Of a DNA stretch of 64,000 nucleotides, positions 45,839 through 58,934 are shown in pieces. Source of the stretch: Citrus sinensis (lineage: Eukaryota > Streptophyta > Magnoliopsida > Sapindales > Rutaceae); the NCBI RefSeq assembly GCF_022201045.2, contig NC_068558.1, positions 51,563,501 through 51,627,500 on the forward strand, read 5' to 3'. The position numbers and the translations under genes are program-made. Every line of letters starts with the position of its first letter. Position 1 is the first letter of the stretch. The notes below the pieces were generated by a model that was given only the letters and a program-made list of their open reading frames with translations, was not told where the DNA came from and ran no database searches.

Positions 45839-48800
45839 TTTCTCTCTTTTTTTTTTTTTCTGGTTTGGTATGTGTTGCTGCAAAATGCAAAGCAAAGACT
45901 CGCATTAAATAGTAGAATCGCTCTCTATACTCTAGAAAAGGAAAATAGAAGCAAAAAGACAAAACAAACAATTGATGATAAGAAAGAATCCGAAACTGAA
46001 ATGTATGTGTATGAGAGAAGCAGCGAGCAGTTATGAATGCCGTGCTGCTGGACTCGGAGAAAATCAAACGAAGCTGAGGCTTCATTCTTTTCCGGTTTCC
46101 GGTTTATTATTGTTATTATTATTATTATTTTTTAAATTTTCCTGAACTTTTCTTTCCTTTGGCCGTGAATGAGCGAGCGACAGTATGACATCCAGATTCC
46201 TAATTTCCAGATTTTCTCTAATAAAGGACATTATTTTTACCATTTGTGTCAAAATTCAAATAGAGCCCCCATGATGATTATTTCTATTCTACTGCCACAC
46301 GTGCACACCCCCCTCTTTGATTTGGCGCAGCATGGTAGATACTATTTACACTCCGCTTGAAATCCTAATAATAGCCCCCTGATATTCTATTTCTTTCGAG
46401 ATCAGGACTCTTAGCCACGACTTTTATTTATCTACGTAGTTTGATGTGCTTGGCTGCTTGCTAATGATTGAATATAATTTTATTTTTGTTATGGTTTAAG
46501 TAATAAATGTATTTTTCTGCGGAACTCTTGATATAATGTATGTACCGAGGATCCAAATACTCATTCAACTCTAAATTATTATTATACTACTAAATTTGGT
46601 TATTATATTATGCAATATAATTCATTAATGGATGGAATTTAATCGGTTTTTAAAATAGCGTCTATCGATGTGGCGAAACTCATCAACAATAATATCTCAA
46701 ACATGTGTGAGGCATATTGGCTAGTCTAAAAATATTAAGTAATTTATTTCAACTATTGACTCTTTTATTTTTAGATATATTATCAGATGTTGTAATGAAT
46801 TTGTTTCTTAATTAATCAAGTCGATCTTTTCTAATGTCGTGAGTTTCTTTTAATTATTGGTAATTTCAACTGAGATATATTATTATGGTGTATCGATTAG
46901 ACTCTCTTTCTTCTTTGTAGTGAATTCTAGATTTCAAAAAAATAAATAAAAATTAGAGGCTAGAGTAGATAGATTATTTCCTAAAATTAAGGAATTTGTA
47001 AAAATTTAAGGGGTTTATGTGTTATTACTCCCCTTTTTGCTTTACGGTTGAGTTGACGCCAAGGCTCGTGTTACTGATGTGAAGCTAATTTGGTAATGAT
47101 GTAATTTTTAATATAAACGATGATAGATGTGACGTACAAATAATTCATTATAAAAAAAATTAGTTAAATATTTATTATTTATTTTTTAATATTATTGTGA
47201 ATTTTAAAAGTAATCATGAATATTTAATAAATTTTATTGTTAAACTATTGTAATAATATAAGTGATTGAATTTGACATTATTTTAAATAAAATTTATTTA
47301 AAATACATAAACTTACATATAAAATATTTTTATTGTGTACATATAATAATTGGTAACTAATCTAAATATTTTATATTAGCATTTTATTTTGTTATCTTAA
47401 TACAATTGGTAATAACATTAATCTCTTTAAAGTTAATGACTTTATTTCCTGACTAATAAGGATAATTTTTAGATTTTTATGATATATATATATAAGGATA
47501 TATATGGAATTGTATTAATTATAAAATTGGTTCTTAAATTTTAAAAAGCTACTCCTTTCCAACATTTCAAATGTTGTAGGATGCAGTGATTTTGCAATGG
47601 TAATTTCTAAAAAAATTTATCAAATACCAAAGTTAACTTTTTAATTTTAAACCTTCTAAATGCAATCCCAAATGAGCTTTAGTTTATAGTTCATCTTTTA
47701 GGGGTGACTTTTATTATTATTATTATTAATCTTATAATGATGATGACTAACGGAATGGATAAAGCCCAAATTTTAGTTTTTTTTTTGGGTCAAAATTTGA
47801 ATTTGGATGACTCGTCAAATAAAATTATTTAAAAATTACTTGAACACGTCCTTAGGAGCGTCGCTTCAGTTTTGACTGTTAAGGTGAAAAACCAAAATCT
47901 TACACTTTGGGGTTGTTTGGTTTTTTATTTGAAGTCTGACTTATATTTTTTTATCCGAATTTTTAAGAGTTTTTATTGTTTGCTTTTTAGAATTTATGTT
48001 TGACTCTAAAATATTTACGTATGAATAAAAAAACTCTTACTTATATTGAATGGAAAAAGGTCTAAATAAGAAATTAGTATTATCTCTAAAAAATGCCCTT
48101 ATTTATACTTAATACTTACTATATTTTATATAAATCGTAACCTCTCTCAATCTTCCACTCGGTCCTTTTTTTTCACTTTGTAATTATCATTCTATTTTTT
48201 TATATTAAACACTGGTTTTTTTTTTAACAATGTAAATGCTAATAATAATAAGTTACTATGAAAATCAAAATAATCCCTCATGAATTTTAGAAATTTCTTA
48301 TTGAAATTATTAAATTAAATAATTATTTTGGCTGAGACTAAGAGAGAAAGAACTTAAAAAATATAAATATGTTTGATTTATTTAATTTTTAAAAATGAAT
48401 TTTAATTAAAAATAGAGTTGGTGAGTCAAGTAATTGAAATATTTATATTTCATATAACTTAGTTTATCTCACAATTAAAGTCACGTGACCTACAATTATT
48501 TTATTAAATTTTGATTTGCAAGTTAAAACAAGTATCTATAAGACTTTGTTTGGTATAACTTTTCAAGTAGAGTTTATTTAAGTAAAGATTTTGTTAGTAG
48601 AGCTTTTACCAACAAAAAAAAAAAAATTAGTTGTTTAGTTGTCAATAAGAACTTTTATTAAAAATTTATGAAATTACTTTAATAGACTAGTTTTTAAAGT
48701 TATGTTATGAAAAGAATCAAATAAGATTGTCAAATAAGTAGATGATATTTTAAATATTTTAACATTTTGCAAAAGCGTTTTAACCTCTACTCCCAAAAGC

Positions 48801-49827
48801 CCAAAATTTGAGTTTTTGCTAATAGAGGCAAAATAACTTATTTAAGTTTCAAAAGCTCTATTAGAAAAATAATCAAACAACAACAAAAATTATGATAAGA
48901 GCTTATTGGATTAAATAATCACTTATGACCATTAAATAAGTCATACTAAATAGGCACTAATTCTTACAAGGGTGTTGTTAAAGCACCAGCTTTTAGATTT
49001 TTTTTTAATAAAAAAATTAGACATTAAAAATACAAAAATAAATATATCATTTAAACATTGATATTCAGATCTATTTAAAGTTCAGTTAAATTCAAATCTT
49101 TTTAAATTTCTAACCCAAAATAATATTAATATTAACAACAACAACAACAAACAAACAAACATTACCTTAATAATGGCCGTATGTCTATGTAAATATGAGG
49201 GAAAATCTTATGCAATTTTGACTAAATGTAGACTTTTTTTTTTTAATTATTATTCTAATTGATGATTGATTTCTTTGGATTCCTATTGTAAATTTACTTA
49301 CTATAACTAACTTTTGAGCATTTATACCAAGGTTCCTGTTTTGGAATAATCAAACTCGCTGAATAAATGAGTGGTGAAGTTTTTCAAATTGCACAACTCG
49401 TAAAAATTATGATCCTTTATTATAAAATGCAGGAACAGCTTTTATAACATTACAAATAAAATACGGAACCTTCACTAGAAAATTACCAATGCCCACCCAA
49501 GACTTCTATATCGGCACACGTGGCATCATACATTATGTGATATATACGAACGTGGCATAGAGGAACTCAGGGGATTTATGTGGCCTACATTCATTCGCCA
49601 TATATGATTTAGTCCAAATCTAACCCAATTTTCCAAATATAGTGGTCCAACCTCAATTGTAATGGCCGTTTATTTTCTATCATCCATTTAAAAAAACTGC
49701 CCCACGAAAATTGATTAATTAAATGTTCCTTGATAGAAATAGTGAAGTGGGTAGAAGTGATGAGATCCGAAAAACGAACATTCAGGTAGCTTATTACATT
49801 TCAATTTGAAATTAAGAAATTTCACAG
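45750..49827. other. DUF1639 promoter and a long AT-rich gene-free stretch
   Basis: 45806-45835 is (TA)n in the leader of the DUF1639 gene. 46400-49800 is very AT-rich with no protein-like frame. A possible inverted-repeat element at about 48540-48955 (left GACTTTGTTTGGTATAACTT, right reverse complement GCCTATTTAGTATGACTTAT) is too diverged to call. Confidence 0.45.
45806..45835. repeat. (TA)n microsatellite
   Basis: About 15 uninterrupted TA units, 57-86 bases upstream of the DUF1639 ATG. Confidence 0.92.
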
Positions 49828-49830
49828 TAA

Positions 49831-50019
49831 TAGTTTGTTTGGGAGTGTAGTGAGGTAACTGGTCTGCCAAAGCTCAACTACTAAGGTATTTAGTAACGCT
49901 TGTAGCTGGACTTTGACAGTTTAACAAATTTTTTTCCCAACTTTTACTCCACAACTGTAATTTTTACTCCACAGCAGTTGCAGCTAAAAAAATACAGTAC
50001 CTCACTCCCAAACACACCC
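49831..50019. mobile_element. Tourist/PIF-Harbinger-like MITE
   Basis: The left end TAGTTTGTTTGGGAGTG and the reverse complement of the right end GGGTGTGTTTGGGAGTGAGG form terminal inverted repeats. TAA lies directly outside both ends (49828-49830 and 50020-50022), the 3-base TWA duplication used by PIF/Harbinger elements. The interior of about 150 bases is noncoding and partly palindromic (AACTTTTACTCCACAACTG / ...TTTTTACTCCACAGCAGTTG). Confidence 0.66.
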
Positions 50020-50872
50020 TAAATTCGCAAATGATATATATCAACAGGATACCAGAATCACTTTCACAAAGTGTGTTATCTATATTTATCCATATTTGGC
50101 TCAATATTAGCAAGAAGAAGGAAAAAAAAAAAAAATTAACTCTGCATATGGTTTCTCCTTTCTTCTATGCAAATATGCAATTCATTTCTCAGACAAACAT
50201 GCATGGTAACACAAAATTCAGCCAAAACTAAGGTGAATTCTGTTGCAGTGTCGATCTGAAGAAGGAAAGTAACTATGCTAATGGGGGATCTTCGCGGACT
50301 TAAATAGTAGTCGGGAAGAAAAAGGAACGCCTATTGCATTTCTTCATAAACAAAATGAACAAATAATAAACAAGTGAAAAAAAAAAAGAAAAGAAAAAAG
50401 ATCACGAAAAAAAGTACCATAATCAGCAATTGTTATGTACATCCAATGGTATGGGGACTTGGGGTTGCAAGTACAAAGTACAAATGCCTTGAATTAGAAA
50501 ACTGAAGGTCTAATGATATTAGAGTTAGACCCTCGTCAAATAGCTGTACTATGTTGATGATTACGAGCAACATTTAGGAGCTACTTTTAAGGCCCACTGA
50601 TCAACATAGTGCTCAACTTCAAATAAAATCCGAGTGGTCTCGAACAAGAATCTATGTAAAATGAGTAATGCTATTATCACACCGAGGACAGACATCAATT
50701 TACAGACCTCTCCTGAAAGATCAATCCAAGAAAGTTAGGAATGTGATCATTTTCCAGATGGAATCCTACAGTAGAGGAAGTATGATTCTCCAGGAACTGT
50801 CCCATAAAATCATTTTTAAGTATAGGTCAGTATTGACAACAAGGTACTGTAGAATTAAAAAATCAGCATCTC
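50020..50872. other. Intergenic and 3' UTR of the mTERF gene
   Basis: No gene seen. The right part is probably 3' UTR of the reverse-strand mTERF gene. Confidence 0.45.
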
Positions 50873-52555
50873 CTAGCAACTTTTACTGGGTCTTTTACAG
50901 AAGAAACACTCCAACCACTGTTTTGGAGCAGCCGGATGAATTCCATAAATGCGAGATATGAAACTCTTTTCACTAGTTGCAACCATGCTTGCAATGGAGT
51001 AATTTTTGGTGCACAAACCATTCTCTACTAGCCACATGTGGAATTTGTACCTGGGCTTAATCCTATATTCTAAGTCAAAACATAAAAATGTTGGAAACGC
51101 ATAAAGGTAGTCCAAAGAAGAACCCAAGTCCTGGCAGAGGAAGTCCAACTTCTGTTCAATGGTTTCTGGATTCTGGTTCAGGATCTTTGGCGTCAATCTT
51201 ATCATCATACACAACTTTGAGAATGCAACGCCATTACGAAGAAGGCAATCAAATCGTTCCTGTAACTCACTACCAGTGCCATGTGCTTTAGCTAGCACCT
51301 TTAAAGTCAAAGTGTTTTCTCCATAACCAATTCCATGCAAGAACGTCAACTTATTCATTGTATGCCGTGGAGTTCTTGAGGAAGATAGGAGCTTCTCCAA
51401 GCTATCTCCAAATTCTCGATCCAAATCTTCATCAGGATTGCTCAAGGCATAATTCCCCAACAGTTTATAATATCCATTAGTAATCTTATTAAAGAACCAA
51501 TCTTGTAGATCTGCCGCTCTAATCACATAAGGCAAATTAGCCATTTTGTTCCTTCCCAACACATAAGGGTACTTTTCACTAACTGATTTCAACTCTTTGG
51601 CACTCAATCCAAGATGGTTCAAAAGTCCTTTCACCGAAATCACTTGTGTCTCCAAATCAAAACTCAAAATCTCCGGGCTCTTAAGAAGCAACAAACCTAC
51701 ATCCTCATTTCCAACACCAAATCTACAAAAGTACTCCACCTTTTGAACCAAAACCTCTTCCGGGTAATCAAGAAAAATACTCTTATTCCTACCCATTAAT
51801 TCTCCCAACTTACCCTTCTCAAAACGAAAATCATAAAACACGCGAATCTTCCTACAAATATCATACCAAACCTCCACATTTCCCTCAACAGAACTCATCA
51901 GACCAAAATCAACAAAAACCGTTTTCAAATCATCAAACAATGTGGCAATCTCTGTACCCCATTCATCTCCATTACCAGTCAACACGTGAGGAAAACCCAA
52001 ACAAATGCCGACCAAAATAACATTACTAAACCCATAATAGTTTTTCAACCTAGATAGCTTAGCTGTTAAATCTTGTGAACTCTGACTAAAAATCGAAACT
52101 TCCTCTTTGTATAACTTACCCAACTTGTCCCAAGGAAACCCAAAACTGGAAAGCGCACAAGCAGCATTCAACAAGCAGGAATCCTCCGAAAGGAAAAACT
52201 TATTAGCAGGCAAAAAGCAACTAACTTCAGCATGATCAATACCAATGCTTTCAAAGAAAAACTCAAATTCGTTAATGGGATGGTACCTGAGGAATCTCTG
52301 GAAGGTACTAGAGAAACTTGGGGCTGAATAAGAGACGCCAAGATCGGCAATGAGCTTGGAGAGAGTGTTTAGAGAGTGCTTGCTAATGTGCTCCGCATAA
52401 GTGAAAGGTATTGACTTTGTGTAGTGGAGATACTCAGTCACTGCTTGTTGCGCTTCTTTGATCGCTCGTGGCCTGTACTTTGTAGGGATTTTGAGTTTTG
52501 CCGCTGAACTCAAGTGGCGGGAAAAGATTGTGCATAGAGATTTAGGGTTTTGCAT
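50873..52555 (-). CDS. mTERF family protein (mTERF18/SHOT1-like), organellar
   Basis: A single exon of 560 residues. The ATG is at 52553-52555 (MQNPKSLCTIFSRHLSS). The N-terminus, rich in Arg, Ser and Ala (IFSRHLSSAAKLKIPTKYRP), looks like a mitochondrial presequence. The body is a series of mTERF helical repeats with recurrent Leu and Pro: LGELMGRNKSIFLDYPEEVL, VGLLLLKSPEILSFDLETQV, LKSVSEKYPYVLGRNKMANL, FSKLCMMIRLTPKILNQNPE and LDYLYAFPTFLCFDLEYRIK. mTERF proteins bind organellar nucleic acid and affect transcription or RNA processing. The length, lack of introns and C-terminal reading match my memory of the mTERF18/SHOT1 group, in which loss of function changes heat tolerance in Arabidopsis. 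It lies head-to-head with the KH-domain gene. Confidence 0.9.
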   Translation of the reverse strand: MQNPKSLCTIFSRHLSSAAKLKIPTKYRPRAIKEAQQAVTEYLHYTKSIPFTYAEHISKHSLNTLSKLIADLGVSYSAPSFSSTFQRFLRYHPINEFEFFFESIGIDHAEVSCFLPANKFFLSEDSCLLNAACALSSFGFPWDKLGKLYKEEVSIFSQSSQDLTAKLSRLKNYYGFSNVILVGICLGFPHVLTGNGDEWGTEIATLFDDLKTVFVDFGLMSSVEGNVEVWYDICRKIRVFYDFRFEKGKLGELMGRNKSIFLDYPEEVLVQKVEYFCRFGVGNEDVGLLLLKSPEILSFDLETQVISVKGLLNHLGLSAKELKSVSEKYPYVLGRNKMANLPYVIRAADLQDWFFNKITNGYYKLLGNYALSNPDEDLDREFGDSLEKLLSSSRTPRHTMNKLTFLHGIGYGENTLTLKVLAKAHGTGSELQERFDCLLRNGVAFSKLCMMIRLTPKILNQNPETIEQKLDFLCQDLGSSLDYLYAFPTFLCFDLEYRIKPRYKFHMWLVENGLCTKNYSIASMVATSEKSFISRIYGIHPAAPKQWLECFFCKRPSKSC

Positions 52556-52865
52556 TTTTGCTTCCTGGGTTTTAGTTAGGGTTTTCGGCTTTGTGATTTT
52601 TATTGCATTTGGTTTTGGGGCTTTCGGTAAAACTCCTTAATTTTCTAACTTAAAAACAAAATAATAGGAATGGCTGGCGGTAATGGATAATAACACGCTA
52701 ATCCTTTATTTCAGTGATATTATAAAATATGGCTAAAACTTTTACTTTGTTCTTTTGGCCTTTTTAATTGGGAGGATAAAGAAGTAATTTGAGCAGCAAC
52801 AATGACTCGATGTTGATAAATCTCTTCGTTGATTCTCACTCCACTTCAGCCGTTATTACGCATTA
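52556..52865. promoter_or_regulatory. Shared divergent promoter region (mTERF / KH genes)
   Basis: Only 310 bases separate the two start codons, which face away from each other. Both 5' UTRs and core promoters must lie here, so a bidirectional promoter is likely. No specific factor site is claimed. Confidence 0.6.
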
Positions 52866-55009
52866 ATGGCCGAACAAGGCGAAATTACAGTAAACCCTAC
52901 CGTGTCCGTCGTCACCGAACCTGAACCGCGGCACGATGTCTCCGGAAAGCGCCGCCGCGAAGACGGAGAAATCGAAGGATCGGATCCGAAACGGAGAGCG
53001 AAAGCACAAGACGTCTTGTTCAGAATAATAGTACCTTCAAGACAGATTGGAAAGGTCATAGGGAAAGAAGGACATAGAATCCAGAAGATTCGAGAAGAGA
53101 CTAAGGCCACCATCAAAATCGCTGATGCTATTGCTGTAAGTTCTCTTTCTTTTTTTGGGCTAATTTTGTTTTTGGAAAGTTAGGGTTTTTTTTTTTTAAT
53201 CATTGATTGGTGAATAAATGATGTGCTTTGATGATTTTCTTTTGGCAGCGACATGAAGAGCGTGTTATTATTATAAGTTCTAAAGATAATGATAATGTGG
53301 TTTCTGATGCTGAAAATGCGCTTCAACAAATAGCCGCTTTGATTCTAAAGGTGGTTACTTTACTTCTATAACATTCATTTTATGAAATTTCAAGTCAGTT
53401 ACTGTATTAGTCACCTTTTCACCTATATATTTGTTTCACATGTTTGTTATTGGGGAAATTGATTTTGTATCAGATAGATAAGTAGAGTTGGCAGATTGTG
53501 AGAATTACTACTATCAAGCGAGCCCTTGATGAGGTTAGATGAATAGTTTTGTGTTGTTATCTAACAGGATGATGATAGCAATTCAGAGGCATCAAAAGTA
53601 GCAGCTGGGCATGTCGCTGCAAACACAATTAGACTTTTGATTGCTGGGTCCCAAGCAGGTTGTTTGATTGGGATGTCTGGTCAAAACATTGAGAAGTTAA
53701 GGAATTCATCTGGTGCCACAATTGTAATTCTTGCTCCTAATCAACTGCCTTTATGCGCATCTGCTCATGAATCTGATAGAGTCGTACAGGTTAGCACCCT
53801 GCTTTTATTCTTTATTCATTTGGTTTAATTGTTTTTTGCCTTTTTCTTTTCCCTGTTGAGTAATAATCAACATATTTGTTTAACTCAGATATCTGGCGAT
53901 GTTCCTGCAGTATTAAATGCTTTGGTGGAGATTGGTAATCAGCTAAGGTGCTCTATTCAACTTTGATTGTTGTTTAGATATATATACATATATATGTATA
54001 TATAGATGCATAAAATGTACTATGATTTCTTATTGCTTAGGGAAAACCCACCACGACAAGTTATCTCCATCAGCCCAGCCTACAATTATAGTGCAATAAG
54101 ACCAGCTCAACCATTTGTGGAACCAACTTCAGGTTATTCCATGTTTCTCATGCAAAATACTCGGTACTTTGTAACTGCTATATTTGCAGTTTTGTCAAGT
54201 TTTAATATTTTTTTTCTTATAACCACATCATCTTTAGGACAACCACTCTTGCAGCTGACTATGTAACCTTCGAGATGTTGATTTCGGAATCATTGGTTGG
54301 AGGGTTGATTGGCCGGTGTGGCTCCAATATATCAAGGATCAGAAATGAGTCTGGAGCAATGATTAAGGTGGGAAGATTCTTAACTCATGAGCTTTGTGAC
54401 ATCTGACGTATGCTTGGATTGTGGTCTTATTTGCTTCCCTGGATTTCTGTTTCTACAGGTTTATGGTGGGAAAGGTGAACAAAAGCACAGGCATATTCAG
54501 TTTGGTGGGAGCGCTCAACAGGTATATCCGTTTCGTTTATTTATATTCAAGAATTTTCTAAAAGAGAAGAAAGATTCACAACTCTAATCTAGATAATATG
54601 CTCTGTGTCCAAATTTATCTAGTAGATTTATACTTCCTATATAGCCTTTTTTCTAATACTGAAAAAATCATCGCACTTTTTTACTTCTGAGTCATGTCTT
54701 CTCACATAATTAGTATTTTGGAACTTTAAGCAGGTTACTATGTGAAACGCCCTGCCAGTTACGTTGGCAATTGGTTTTAAAAATGTAATCTTTTGGGGCC
54801 CCCCCCCCCCCCCCCCCCCCGGCGCATGCTTTTTTTCCTTTTGTTTTGGGGGGGGGGGTGTTGGTAGGGGTTGTTGCTGTTTGGAAATTTAATATTAAAA
54901 AAAATGCTATTTGATTAACATTATTGATGTTTGATAGGTAGCATTGGCCAAACAGAGGGTTGATGAATACATATATTCTCAGTTGATACAGCAAGCTGGT
55001 GCACAATAG
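52866..55009 (+). CDS. Triple-KH-domain RNA-binding protein (PCBP-like)
   Basis: Eight exons (52866-53135, 53249-53350, 53568-53789, 53889-53947, 54041-54163, 54238-54367, 54459-54521, 54938-55009) join in phase to 346 residues. A basic N-terminus (GKRRREDGE, PKRRAK) precedes KH1 (LFRIIVPSRQIGKVIGKEGH, GxxG loop GKEG), KH2 (TIRLLIAGSQAGCLIGMSGQ, loop GMSG) and KH3 (FEMLISESLVGGLIGRCGSN, loop GRCG). All three GxxG loops are intact, so each domain should be able to bind RNA. KH2 and KH3 are separated by a Pro-rich linker (ENPPRQVISISPAYNYSAIR). Plant relatives act in mRNA processing, flowering or stress, but no specific orthologue is assigned. Intron 7 carries a C run and a G run that could pair. 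Confidence 0.9.
54799..54860. repeat. Facing poly-C and poly-G runs in an intron
   Basis: About 23 C at 54799-54822 is followed about 25 bases later by about 13 G (54847-54860). The transcript could form a strong hairpin. Run lengths are uncertain. Confidence 0.85.
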
Positions 55010-57059
55010 TCTGTGTGAATCCCTATGCCCTTATATTCCACTTTCTTCGGCAAGTTTGATTCATTGGACAATTGTTGTAGTAATCTGTATGCATTCTCCT
55101 TTTCCCCTGCAATACTAATGAAGATGCATTGTTCTCAGTTTGCAGAGTTGATGTATGTTTTCACATCGTTGCCACCATTATCAGTCTGTACTCTGTTGCT
55201 GATCCTGTCTCTCAAGGATTCTTCGGTTTATCTGTGAATTTGAGCCACGTGTTCCTGATGGCTCATGCGTTTTGCCACAAAAAATTTATGTACCCTAGTA
55301 TCATCTTTCATGGATTCGACTTTCTGTAGTGTTGTTTGTTTTCAAAAAGATGCCCGACATTTTATTATAACGAAAAAAGTTTTAAATCAAGAAGGATTAT
55401 TTTAAATCATAATATATGTCAATATTTTATTATTATTTCAAATTCAATTGATTTGAATAATCCTTTTTAGGGAGTATCATCAAAACTTGGCGAATCATTT
55501 ACGGAGTTTTTCATTTCCTTTATTTTTCTTCATTACAAAAAGTTGATTTACCGAATTAGATTGTGCCATGACATTCTTTACTTCCCGTCTCAATCACTAA
55601 ATGTTAACTTACGAAAAAAAACATATATCCCAATTAATAATGAATGAGAAACTCTTTGATGGTTGCTTTGTTGGTTATGGACTTATGGTACATTGTTCCA
55701 CAGATACACCTCTTATTTTGCCAGCATCATTATTTTCCAAACATGAGAAAGACGAGGATTAGAAGAACATGCGCTGTTGCCAAAGTGAAGAAGACATAAA
55801 AGAAACGGAAAAGAAGTAAAACGGAACGCGCTCTGACTGCTGAGGGAAGCAGATACCGAAGGTAGTGGTGGTGGCGGCGGCAGGCCAGCGGCGACGGTGA
55901 GTCTCTGGGCTGGTTTTGCGCGGCTGTTTTCCGTGTTGGAGATTGACTAACAAGGCTTAGTGTGAGGCTGTGAGTTGTAAGTTAAAAAGTCAAGAGTGAT
56001 GTTCTACACTTTTTTTAAGTTCGGCAGCTCCAGAATAAAAGTTAAAAAGTAAATTGACGATGTTTGACAAACACCATTAATTATAGAATAAAACTTAAAA
56101 TGAATCTTTGATAATTAAGCACAATATTTTTCTAATTGGAATTTAACAAAAATAAATATTTTAAATTTATAATGATTGTTATACATAGAGCTACGTAATG
56201 GTGGCTTGTACAAGCAGCATCAACATCAAATCATTGTCTGAATTTTCACCTGACCCCTCATTTTCTTACCTAGTGGAGATGTTAAAACTTTAAAAAAAAA
56301 AGAAAAAAAAAGTGGGGTATAAAACATGAGCTTTGCTGTCGCACAAAAGTAAAGCTCGACTTCTACACTTCCACTCTTAGGAATTAGCCAAGACAAAAGC
56401 TAAAGCGCCACTGAAGACACTCTAGACGCAATTTTAAAAGGAGCAAGATAATGTCAGGCGACAATAATGGAGAATTTGAGTCTGAACAACCTCCTCAATA
56501 GCTGAGTATGAAAAATCAAAATTTGAGTAACATTTTGCTATTTTTTTTTTTGTTTTGGGTTGTATATAATCCCTAAGCTTGAAAATGTCAGCTTAAACTC
56601 CAGATTTTTATGGATTTGGGGTTTTCGTTTTTAGTAAAAAAAAAATTAATTAGAAATTTTTGCTTATTTTGCAATTTAAAGATTGAACACAATAAAAGCG
56701 AACTAGGAATTTTTATTATTTGTCCAAGTTTTTGTGGGCATTACAACTTATTATTGTTGGTTGTGGCTGTAAGGTTCTCTGTAGGTGATGATTTTTGGAG
56801 TGGGTGGTTGTTGTTTTGTTTCTGTTCACTGTGCTTATTGCTTAATTACTATAATACTTGTATTTTTATTGCGAAATGAGGTTATCTATACTTGTTATGT
56901 GTATAATTTTACACATACATGTTTAACTTGCACAAAATGTATTGTTTGCTGTTCTTGTGTATGATAATTATTAGTTTGTTGCAAAGTATTTGTGTGATAG
57001 TAGTATATGTGTGGATTATGGATTTTTATTGATATTTGTGTGTTGTGATACATAAGAAA
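55010..57059. other. Intergenic, no gene seen
   Basis: 3' UTR of the KH gene to about 55350, then AT-rich DNA. A patch at 55800-55925, less AT-rich and Gly/Ala-codon-like, ends in a good donor (GACG|GTGAGT). It looks like an orphan first exon or promoter CpG patch, with no downstream gene. Confidence 0.4.
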
Positions 57060-58110
57060 CAAAATTTAAGGTGGCAACTTTTGTGAACTTTATAAGTGTA
57101 AAGTGGGATGTTGGCCTAATAGATCTAGATATGTTAAGTAGAATGGTCTTGACCAATACTACAATAAGAGAAGCTTTTGGGAGAAACAATTAACCTCGTA
57201 AGAGGTTTGTTATTGAGGTTACGTTAACTTGAAATGGGAAAAATGGGACAGTAGACTAGACAATGACTGTGAATTATATCAAGTGTTGTATTTGTTTAAT
57301 GATAAGAACCACAAAGAGATTGATTTTCATATGAACATGCTACCACTGAATTTGGTGAATGCGGTAAACAAAAAGATTATTTCAAGACGACATTGAGACT
57401 ATTGTTGTAGAAGCACCGCAACTTTCTAAACCAGCACCCTACTATGAAGAATGGTAGAAGAATTAAGGGTGTTACAAGGAAGAGAAAAAAAAAGGCAAGA
57501 CATCTGCCCTTCAACCTAAATTTATGCCTATTTTTGTAAAAATTGAAGGTAAATAATCAATTGACTCAAATATTGCAGATCCTGAACGTGGACCACAAAT
57601 AATGCATTCACAACTGAAAATAGAAATATCAAAGTCTACATTGAGGTTAGAGAAAGAAATACGTGGGAAGTAAGTCTAGAAATGTGGTTCCATCACCCCC
57701 TGAACTTAAACCTAGCCTATACATGAAAGTAAAACTAAATCTCAACACAAAGCTCAACAAGTTGTATATGATCTTGAATATTAACCACACATTAACCGAA
57801 GCTGCCTACAATTGCAACAACAAATCTATTAACCACACAACAACTTTTTAAGAAAACAAGGCCACCAAAAGAACCTAACCGAAAGATTTTGATAGCATCT
57901 TCAAGCTCAAGTGCATTATTTTTAGAAATCAATGGTGCTTGTACCTCAATGACAAAAACAAACACACTTACATAAGTAAGGGCTTCTGGTGCCTTAACAA
58001 CTACAACTATAACACCAACACCAACACAACCATCTAGTGCTGTAGGAAGTGCCGAAGCTACATCAAGTTTGCTAATATTTGAACTACAAAGGCATGGTAT
58101 GTTCTTTAAT
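57060..58110 (+). other. Decayed coding remnant, possibly an older transposon
   Basis: Short protein-like readings in several frames look like a heavily decayed open reading frame: KWEKWDSRLDNDCELYQVLY, then LFNDKNHKEIDF; later DIETIVVEAPQLSKPAPYYE; later GALTTTTITPTPTQPSSAVG. Their order (acidic region, Lys/Arg tract, Thr/Pro-rich tail) resembles plant MULE-encoded proteins, but no diagnostic motif remains. Weak call. Confidence 0.2.
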
Positions 58111-58934
58111 ATTTCTAAGATGTTTTTAAAGCTAAATCATTTAGACTTGATTGAAGCAAAGTCATTTTTCTTTTTTGATTGCTTGAAAGTTCGGTAGATT
58201 TTCGTTTTGCTAAGTTTTTAATATTAGCATAACTAGATTGTTAATAAGATACAAGTTTGTTCAAAACATGTTAATAGATTGTATTTGTTGATCAATATAT
58301 AAGTTTTAGCAAGGGGCTCAACAAATAGACAACAAATGGGACAAAGATTATAAGCTATGTTTGGAAAGCCATTTACAATAAGCATTGCAATTAGAGAACA
58401 AATAGCTAGTCTAAGTCACTTCACAATTTGCCCCTCTTAAAGGAAAGACAGAGAGAAATTTGAAGGGTAAATCAATCACTCAGATTTGTTGTAAGTTGTT
58501 TAATATGTTGTTAGGTTTAAATGCCTTTCAATGATATAGTTATATTTCATTTATTGGGTTAAAATGCTTGTAGTAATATAGAAACTATTGTTGTTAGGTT
58601 TTGTTGCAGAGTAACGCTTGAAGTAAAGGCGTAGAGCTATATCATTCATTTTATTGCATGTTCACCAGGAAATTATGAAAGTCATTTTGTAACTTTTGTA
58701 ACTAATACACTATTAGGATAATGAATATAATATATAGAAAATAGTTAAGTTAGTTTATTTTTTGGGAATGTTGCAATTCATATTTTTGGATTTCACTCAA
58801 TGTATTAAGACAAAGGCACGAGCAAAAGGCAAAAGACAATAACTTATATTTTTTTTTTTGAAATATTTATTGCAACATTCATATATATAGAAATAAGTAC
58901 CTCTTGTGATTGCAACATACATATATACAAAAAA

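Noticed and set aside
48538-48960. Possible inverted-repeat transposon
   Set aside because: Arms are short and diverged, with no clear target duplication in very AT-rich DNA.
55759-55953. 64-residue open frame near a less AT-rich patch
   Set aside because: No domain, and the patch reads better as an orphan leader or promoter with a donor site on the other strand.
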